Shown one piece after another: positions 6,742 through 10,872 of a stretch of DNA of 10,872 nt. Every line of letters starts with the position of its first letter. Position 1 is the stretch's first letter. The position numbers and the translations under genes are program-made. The notes under the pieces are model-generated. The model did not search any database. It saw only the letters and a program-made list of their open reading frames with translations, and was not told where the DNA came from. Origin of the DNA: Actinomycetota bacterium (GTDB lineage: Bacteria; Actinomycetota; Acidimicrobiia; Acidimicrobiales; Ilumatobacteraceae); NCBI GenBank assembly GCA_009704425.1, contig WLEG01000041.1, positions 1 through 10,872 of the forward strand, written 5' to 3'.

Positions 6742-8291
6742 TTCGCCCCGAAAGGGGGTCGTTCCAGTCGCGCGCGAAGTTCGAACTTGAGCACCTTGCC
6801 GCTGGCGTTCAAGGGCAAGGCCTCCACGAACGTGATTCCGCGCGGAACCTTGTAGTTGGCCATCCGGGTGCGGGCCCATTCGACGAGCTCGTCGGCGTCG
6901 CACGTTCGGTCCGTGCGTCGAACCACGAACGCGTGACCCACCTCGCCCATTCGCTCGTCGGGTCGACCGACCACGGCCACCTGCGCCACCGCCGGATGTT
7001 CGAGGAGGGCGTTCTCGATCTCGGCCGGGTACGCGTTGAAACCGCCCACGATGAACATGTCCTTCAGGCGGTCGGTGATGGCCAGATACCCGCGCTCGTC
7101 CATGACGCCGACGTCACCGGTGTGCAACCATCCGTCCTCGTCGACGGTGTCCGCGGTGGCGTCGGGATCGGCGAAGTATCCGGGCATCACGTTGTAGCCC
7201 CGACACACGATCTCGCCGGCCGTTCCGTGCGGCACCTCGACGTTGTCCTCGTCGACCACGCGAACCTCGATGTCGGAGATCGCCCGGCCACTGGTGGACG
7301 AGATGGTCTCGGGGTCGTCGTCCTGTCGACACATCGTGATGGTGCCGGTGGACTCGGTGAGCCCGTACGCCGTGAGGATGACGCGGAAGGACAACTCCTC
7401 GCGCATGCGACGAATCATCTCCACGGGGACCGCGGCGGCGCCGGTGACCGCCAAGCGAAGCGACGAGAGGTCGAACGCGTGTCGGTCCGGGTGGTTCAGG
7501 ATGCTGAGGTACAGCGTGGGCGGTCCGGGAAGCGCGGTGATGCGTTCGGTGCTCACCGTCCGCAGAACGGTGGGAACGTCGAAAACCGCCAGGGGCAACA
7601 TCGCCGAGCCCCGCAACAGGCAGGCCAGGAATCCGGCCTTGTAACCGAACGTGTGGAAGAAGGGATTGACGATGAGATAGCGATCGTCGGCGTCGAGTCC
7701 GACGATCGACGACCATTCGAGGAAGACCCGGATCGTCTGATCGTGTCGCGACATCACGCCCTTGGGACGACCGGTGGTGCCGGACGTGAAGATGATGTCG
7801 CACAGATCGTCGGGTCGCACGGCGGCCTCGCGTTCGGCGATCGCGGTCTCCGGCACCCGGATTCCGGCGTCGATGAATTCGTTCCACGACGATCCGGCGA
7901 TGTCGACGAGGTGACGCAACGACGGCGTGGGTTGCCCGCTCACGTCGGAGGCGTAGTCGATGCCGAGGAAACCGTTGGCGACGAACAGGAACGACGCACC
8001 GCTGCGCTCGATCACGTAGGCGGCCTCGGCCCCCTTGAAGCGGGTGTTGATGGGCACGAGCACACCACCCACCATCTGCGCGCCGAGGGCGGCGAACATC
8101 CACTCCGGGGAGTTCGGCGCCCACACGGCCACCCGGTCGTGGGGGCGAAGGCCGAGCGCCACGAACGATCGCGCGCAACGTTCGATCTCGCGGACGAGTT
8201 CGGAGAACGTCCAACGACGATCACCGTCGACCAATGCCTCACGGTCGCCGAAAGTGGCGGCCGCCCGCACGACCTGCGGGATGGTGAGCAC
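6732..8291 (-). CDS. FadD3-like AMP-forming acyl-CoA ligase
   Basis: A 519-residue adenylate-forming acyl-CoA synthetase. Motifs: FTSGTTGRPKG (168-178), YGLTE (309-313), TGD (391-393), DRLKDMFIVGGFNAYPAEIE (407-426) and the catalytic lysine K499 in NASGKVLK. The stretch from DEDGWLHTGDVGVMDERGYL through FIVGGFNAYPAEIE is very like FadD3 and FadD17-type ligases of mycobacteria; FadD3 activates the indanedione propionate left after steroid rings A and B are degraded. No other gene of that pathway is in the window, so a steroid role is only a lead. The start is the GTG at 8291, three codons before IPQVVRAA and two bases after the amidohydrolase stop. It lacks a clear ribosome site, so translational coupling is likely. 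The longer frame to 8438 would overlap the upstream gene and is rejected. It shares little beyond ANL motifs with the ligase at 3121-4683. Confidence 0.9.
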   Translation of the reverse strand: MLTIPQVVRAAATFGDREALVDGDRRWTFSELVREIERCARSFVALGLRPHDRVAVWAPNSPEWMFAALGAQMVGGVLVPINTRFKGAEAAYVIERSGASFLFVANGFLGIDYASDVSGQPTPSLRHLVDIAGSSWNEFIDAGIRVPETAIAEREAAVRPDDLCDIIFTSGTTGRPKGVMSRHDQTIRVFLEWSSIVGLDADDRYLIVNPFFHTFGYKAGFLACLLRGSAMLPLAVFDVPTVLRTVSTERITALPGPPTLYLSILNHPDRHAFDLSSLRLAVTGAAAVPVEMIRRMREELSFRVILTAYGLTESTGTITMCRQDDDPETISSTSGRAISDIEVRVVDEDNVEVPHGTAGEIVCRGYNVMPGYFADPDATADTVDEDGWLHTGDVGVMDERGYLAITDRLKDMFIVGGFNAYPAEIENALLEHPAVAQVAVVGRPDERMGEVGHAFVVRRTDRTCDADELVEWARTRMANYKVPRGITFVEALPLNASGKVLKFELRARLERPPFGANQS

Positions 8292-8293
8292 GA

Positions 8294-9502
8294 TTACTTG
8301 AGGTGGGTGATGCCGAGCATCTTGATCGCGTTGCCGCGCATCACCTTGTACACCTGCTCGTCGGTGAGGCCGAGGGTCTGCTCGTGGGCGATCTTGGCGG
8401 TGTGCGGCCACGTGGAGTCCGAGTGCGGGTAGTCGCACTCGTAGGTGACGTTGTCCTCACCGATCTCGACGAGCGAGCGCAGGCCGTGCGGGTCGTCGAA
8501 GAAGCATCCGTAGACGTGCTTCTTGAACAGCTCGCTCGGCGGCTCGAGAACCTTGTCGGCGATGCCACCCCAACCGCGGTTGTCCTCCCACACGCGGTCG
8601 GCGCGCTCGAGGATGTAGGGGATCCAGCCGATCTGGCCCTCGCTGTAGGCGATCTTCAGGTCGGGGAACTGCGTGAAGTGACCGCTCATCAGCCAGTCCA
8701 CCATGCTGAAGCAGCAGTTGGCGAAGGTGAGCGTGGAACCCACGGCGGCCGGGGCATCGGGCGACGTGCTGGGCATCTTGGAGCCCGAACCGATGTGCAT
8801 GCAGATGACGGTGCCGGTGTCGTTGCAGGCCTCGAAGAACGGCAACCAGTAACCGTCGGCATCGTGGATGCTGGGCAGGTTGAGGTTCGAGGGGATCTCG
8901 CTGAAGGCCACGGCGCGGAAGCCACGCGCGGCGTTGCGACGAATCTCGTCGGCGGCCGCCTGCGGGTCCCACAACGGGATGAGGCCCAACGGCAACATGC
9001 GACCACCGGACTCACCGCACCACTCGTCGTGCATCCAGTCGTTGTACGCGTGCACGCCGAGCATGGCGAGTTCCTTGTCCTGGGCCTCGTAGAAGGTCTG
9101 GCCGCAGAAACGGGGGAACGTGGGGAAGCAGAGCGACGCCTCGATGCCCGCGACGTCCATGTCCTCGAGACGTTCCTTCAACTTGTAACTGCCCTGGCGC
9201 ATCTCGTCGTAGGTGATGCCGGTGACGGTGACCTCGTCGCGCTCGAATCCCACGGCGGTGTCGAGACGCGTCAGCGGGCGGCGCAGATCCTCGTAGAACC
9301 ACCAGTCGGCCAAGGGACCCTCGTCGCCCTTCTCGCCCGGGATGGCGGTGAACTTGCCACCGATGAACGTCATCTCCTTGACGGGGAGGCGCTCGATGCG
9401 CGGACCCACGTCGTGGTACTTCTTCGGAAGACGGTCGGACCAGACCGTGGCGGGCTCGGTGACGTGGTCATCGACGGAAATGATCTTGGGCAGTTCACGC
9501 AT
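8294..9502 (-). CDS. Amidohydrolase-2 family metal-dependent TIM-barrel protein
   Basis: A 402-residue cytosolic protein of the amidohydrolase_2 family (the group containing ACMSD and gamma-resorcylate decarboxylase). The N-terminal metal motif reads VDDHV, giving a DxH pair D11-H13 in place of the HxH of classical amidohydrolases. H236 (CMHIGSG) and D357 (YECDYPHSD) occupy the positions of the barrel histidine and the catalytic or metal-binding aspartate. ITHLK ends the protein. Family members hydrolyse C-N or C-O bonds or decarboxylate; which applies here is unclear. The ATG at 9502 was chosen because homology starts at once (MRELPKIISVDDH) and a TACCCT hexamer lies seven bases upstream; there is no ribosome site, and a frame reaching 9868 would cross the divergent gene and operator. 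It heads a two-gene operon with the FadD3-like ligase, which suggests it releases or modifies the acid that the ligase activates. Confidence 0.88.
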   Translation of the reverse strand: MRELPKIISVDDHVTEPATVWSDRLPKKYHDVGPRIERLPVKEMTFIGGKFTAIPGEKGDEGPLADWWFYEDLRRPLTRLDTAVGFERDEVTVTGITYDEMRQGSYKLKERLEDMDVAGIEASLCFPTFPRFCGQTFYEAQDKELAMLGVHAYNDWMHDEWCGESGGRMLPLGLIPLWDPQAAADEIRRNAARGFRAVAFSEIPSNLNLPSIHDADGYWLPFFEACNDTGTVICMHIGSGSKMPSTSPDAPAAVGSTLTFANCCFSMVDWLMSGHFTQFPDLKIAYSEGQIGWIPYILERADRVWEDNRGWGGIADKVLEPPSELFKKHVYGCFFDDPHGLRSLVEIGEDNVTYECDYPHSDSTWPHTAKIAHEQTLGLTDEQVYKVMRGNAIKMLGITHLK

Positions 9503-9509
9503 GAAGGGG

Positions 9510-9515
9510 AGGGTA
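9510..9515 (-). promoter_or_regulatory. Candidate -10 element for a leaderless amidohydrolase transcript
   Basis: On the minus strand this reads TACCCT, followed by seven bases and the ATG at 9502. The sequence between is pyrimidine-rich with no Shine-Dalgarno match, which favours leaderless initiation. CTGACA at 9540-9535 (minus strand), one base off TTGACA, could be the -35 at a longish 19-base spacing and lies inside the palindrome at 9522-9544, so repressor binding would occlude it. Confidence 0.5.
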
Positions 9516-9521
9516 GCACCC

Positions 9522-9544
9522 GAATCTGACGGTGTGTCAGATTC
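9522..9544. promoter_or_regulatory. Palindromic operator candidate 2 (TetR-type)
   Basis: Nine-base half-sites GAATCTGAC (9522-9530) and GTCAGATTC (9536-9544) form a perfect inverted repeat around GGTGT. The core TCTGAC-5-GTCAGA and the GG after the left half match operator candidate 1. It sits between the divergent amidohydrolase and LLM oxidoreductase genes. It is the more symmetrical of the two copies and presumably the stronger site. Binding by the TetR protein at 711-1346 is inferred. Confidence 0.8.
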
Positions 9545-9575
9545 TGCGCATGATCGGTCTGAGCAGGGCCGGGAG

Positions 9576-9581
9576 TACTCT
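9576..9581 (+). promoter_or_regulatory. Candidate -10 element for a leaderless LLM oxidoreductase transcript
   Basis: TACTCT is followed by exactly six bases (CGGACC) and the ATG at 9588, the same geometry as at the dioxygenase gene (5908-5913). GGGAG at 9571-9575 is too far (12 bases) to be a normal ribosome site. No clear -35 is visible; the palindrome lies about 32 bases upstream. Confidence 0.5.
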
Positions 9582-9587
9582 CGGACC

Positions 9588-10511
9588 ATGGCCGTGTCCC
9601 CCGCCTCCAACACCGCGACGACCCGCCGAATGACGGTGGGCGTGGCCCTGCCCCAGATGGCCGAAGGCCTCGACCGGGATCGACTTCGGGCCTGGTGTCG
9701 GGGGGTCGACGACGGTCCGTATTCCAGCGTGTCGGCCGGAGAGCGCATCACGTTCCACAACCTCGACGGCTTCACCCTGTGCACCGCCGCCGCGGCATTG
9801 ACCGAACGCGTGCGCATTCTGGTGAACGTCGCCGTGTTGCCGTGGCACGCACCGGCGCTGGTGGCCAAGGAACTGGCGTCGATGGACGTGGTGTCGGCCG
9901 GTCGCGTGGAGGTGGCGGTGGGTGTCGGGGGCCGTCAGCAGGACTATGCGGCTCTGGGCTCGCCGTTCTCCGGCCGACATCGTCGACTCGACGAGGCCGT
10001 GGTCGAGATGAAGCGATTGTGGGCCGGTGGCGCCGCCGCTGACGGCGAGCGCGTGGGGCCGGCGCCGTTGCAGGCCGGTGGCCCGCCGATCATGGCGTCG
10101 GCGATGGGGCCCAAGTCTCTGGCCCGGGCGGCCAAGTGGGCGATCGGTGTGAGCGGCTTCACCTTGCTCGGTGACCCCGGGGAGGCGGCGAAACTCTTCC
10201 GCGCCACCGAGGCGGCGTGGTCCGACGCCGGGCGCACCGATGCGCCGCGTTTGGTGACCGGATCGTTCGTCGCGCTCGGCGACGGGGCGAAGTCGACGTT
10301 GCGGAACTTCGCCGAGGCGTATCTGAAGGTGTTCTCACCGGAGTTGGCCAAGGGTCTCTCCGAGGCCATGCCCCTTCACGATCCGTCGGCGTTGGTGGAT
10401 CTGCTCGACGCGGTCGAGGCGGCCGGCGCCGACGAGTTCATCGTGGTGCCGGCTACCAGTGATCCGCGCATGCTCGATCGACTCACGGAGGTCGTGTCCG
10501 CGCGACGCTGA
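9588..10511 (+). CDS. LLM-class (probably F420-dependent) oxidoreductase
   Basis: A 307-residue luciferase-like monooxygenase family protein. Family features: MTVGVALPQM at the first barrel strand (15-24), TERVRILVNVAVLPWHAPALVAKELASMDVVSAGRVEVAVGVGG (72-115), DEAVVEMKRLWAGG (135-148), and PPIMASAMGPKSLARAAKWAIG (166-187). Members reduce or oxygenate substrates using F420H2 or FMNH2; the cofactor and substrate are not decidable here. The ATG at 9588 is supported by a TAnnnT hexamer six bases upstream; an ATG 14 codons later (9630) would also retain the whole domain. The gene is divergent from the amidohydrolase operon and shares its operator region, so it is probably co-induced. It is a different subgroup from the LLM protein at the left edge. 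Its end lies ten bases from the stop of the convergent TauE/SafE gene. Confidence 0.88.
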   Translation: MAVSPASNTATTRRMTVGVALPQMAEGLDRDRLRAWCRGVDDGPYSSVSAGERITFHNLDGFTLCTAAAALTERVRILVNVAVLPWHAPALVAKELASMDVVSAGRVEVAVGVGGRQQDYAALGSPFSGRHRRLDEAVVEMKRLWAGGAAADGERVGPAPLQAGGPPIMASAMGPKSLARAAKWAIGVSGFTLLGDPGEAAKLFRATEAAWSDAGRTDAPRLVTGSFVALGDGAKSTLRNFAEAYLKVFSPELAKGLSEAMPLHDPSALVDLLDAVEAAGADEFIVVPATSDPRMLDRLTEVVSARR

Positions 10512-10514
10512 GAA

Positions 10515-10542
10515 CGGCGCGTCAACGGGAAGTGTCGCGCCG
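10515..10542. terminator. Possible hairpin between convergent genes
   Basis: CGGCGCG (10515-10521) and CGCGCCG (10536-10542) are perfect inverted repeats around a 14-base loop, placed where the LLM oxidoreductase and TauE/SafE genes meet; the right arm and loop cover the last codons of the latter. There is no U-tract, and GC-rich repeats arise by chance in such DNA, so a terminator role is tentative. Confidence 0.3.
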
Positions 10543-10872
10543 CAGATCGAAGATCATTCGTGCCGCCACCACCAGCACGAGCGAGGCGAACAAGATGTTC
10601 GACAGGTCCTCCGACATGTGGTCCGCGATCACGCCACCGGCCACCGCCGAGACGATGCCACCGAAGCCGACGATGGCGGCCACCTTCAGGTCGATGTTGT
10701 CGGCCTTCCAGTTGCGCCAGGTGCCCATGATGGACGTGGGGATGATGACCGCGACCGAGGTTCCCTTGGCCACCACGTTCAATTCGCTGAAGAACACGAT
10801 CATCGCCGGCACCATCACCACGCCGCCACCGATGCCGAGAAGTCCGGCGAGGGTGCCGGTCGCCAGGCCGAT
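10522..10872 (-). CDS. TauE/SafE-family membrane transporter, 5' end missing
   Basis: The frame is open to the right edge: upstream of the GTG at 10821 the codons read IGLATGTLAGLLGIGGG, continuing into VVMVPAMIVFF, so the true start lies outside the window. The 116 visible residues contain the family's glycine-rich helix motif (GLLGIGGGVVMVPA), the KGTSVAVIIPTSIMGTWRNWKADNID segment, and two further hydrophobic stretches (VAAIVGFGGIVSAVAGGVIA and NILFASLVLVVAARMIF), ending in a basic tail RRDTSR. Full members have two such halves of about 120 residues in some 250; what is seen is either the second half or a short single-repeat form. They export sulfite, sulfonates or other organic anions across the inner membrane. 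The gene points towards the LLM gene and is probably outside the operator-linked cluster. Confidence 0.85.
   Translation of the reverse strand: MGLATGTLAGLLGIGGGVVMVPAMIVFFSELNVVAKGTSVAVIIPTSIMGTWRNWKADNIDLKVAAIVGFGGIVSAVAGGVIADHMSEDLSNILFASLVLVVAARMIFDLRRDTSR

Noticed and set aside
5800..6903. 367-codon minus-strand frame opposite the dioxygenase
   Set aside because: The plus strand encodes a full TauD-like protein with all metal and cosubstrate residues; the minus frame has no motif and would cover the intergenic promoter region.
6654..8432. 592-codon open frame on the plus strand opposite the FadD3-like ligase
   Set aside because: Composition is rich in Arg, Gly, His and Asp with no recognisable domain; it is the antisense shadow of a conserved ligase gene in high-GC DNA.
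8292..8438. Upstream extension of the FadD3-like ligase
   Set aside because: The added residues are Arg/His/Pro-rich, unlike any ligase N-terminus, and would overlap the amidohydrolase gene by about 145 bases; the GTG at 8291 fits the gene spacing.
8303..9529. 408-codon plus-strand open frame opposite the amidohydrolase
   Set aside because: Low-complexity Val/Gly/Glu/Arg-rich translation with no motif; it also runs into the palindrome and promoter region.
9503..9868. Upstream extension of the amidohydrolase
   Set aside because: It would run through the palindrome and antisense to the LLM gene; homology begins at the ATG at 9502.
1..10872. CRISPR array, tRNA/rRNA, insertion sequence, phage or toxin-antitoxin genes
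   Set aside because: I looked for short direct repeats with spacers, cloverleaf-like segments, transposase motifs and small gene pairs and found none; genes are packed end to end.

Overview
The window is a dense, high-GC catabolic locus, most likely from an actinobacterium. The content (F420-type LLM oxidoreductases, FadD-type CoA ligases, SDRs, a TetR repressor, GTG starts and apparently leaderless promoters) would suit Acidimicrobiia or a mycobacterium-like lineage, but taxonomy is inferred from gene style only. There are eleven protein genes, two cut by the window edges. No RNA gene, IS element or CRISPR array is visible, and no stretch over about 120 bases lacks a gene.

Layout: (1) 3-683 (+) is the end of an LLM oxidoreductase gene that starts before the window. 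(2) 5803 down to 711 (-) is a tight five-gene operon: zinc alcohol dehydrogenase, acyl-CoA ligase, SDR with a lysine-rich tail, SDR of the multifunctional-enzyme-2 (hydroxyacyl-CoA dehydrogenase) type, and a TetR regulator. Junctions are 16 nt, a 4-nt ATGA overlap, 25 nt and 1 nt. (3) 5920-6741 (+) is a TauD/TfdA-like 2-oxoglutarate dioxygenase, divergent from that operon. (4) 9502 down to 6732 (-) is a two-gene operon: an amidohydrolase-2 family protein followed by a FadD3-like acyl-CoA ligase. (5) 9588-10511 (+) is a second LLM oxidoreductase, divergent from operon 4. (6) 10522 to the right edge (-) is the C-terminal part of a TauE/SafE membrane protein.

The most informative structure lies outside the genes. 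Both divergent intergenic regions (5804-5919 and 9503-9587) carry the same palindrome, AATCTGACGG-nnn-GTCAGA, with half-sites TCTGAC/GTCAGA five bases apart. The only regulator in the window is the TetR protein that ends the five-gene operon, so a local regulon of four transcription units (two operons and two single genes) controlled by that repressor is the simplest reading. Three of the four start sites facing these regions also have a TAnnnT hexamer 6-7 nt before the start codon, the arrangement expected for leaderless mRNAs.

A working model, by inference: a hydrophobic or alicyclic compound is oxidised by the dioxygenase, the LLM enzyme or the alcohol dehydrogenase, activated as a CoA thioester by one or both ligases, and processed by SDR-type (3R)-hydroxyacyl-CoA chemistry. 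No acyl-CoA dehydrogenase or thiolase lies in the window, so the route cannot be complete here. The substrate and the ligand of the repressor are unknown.
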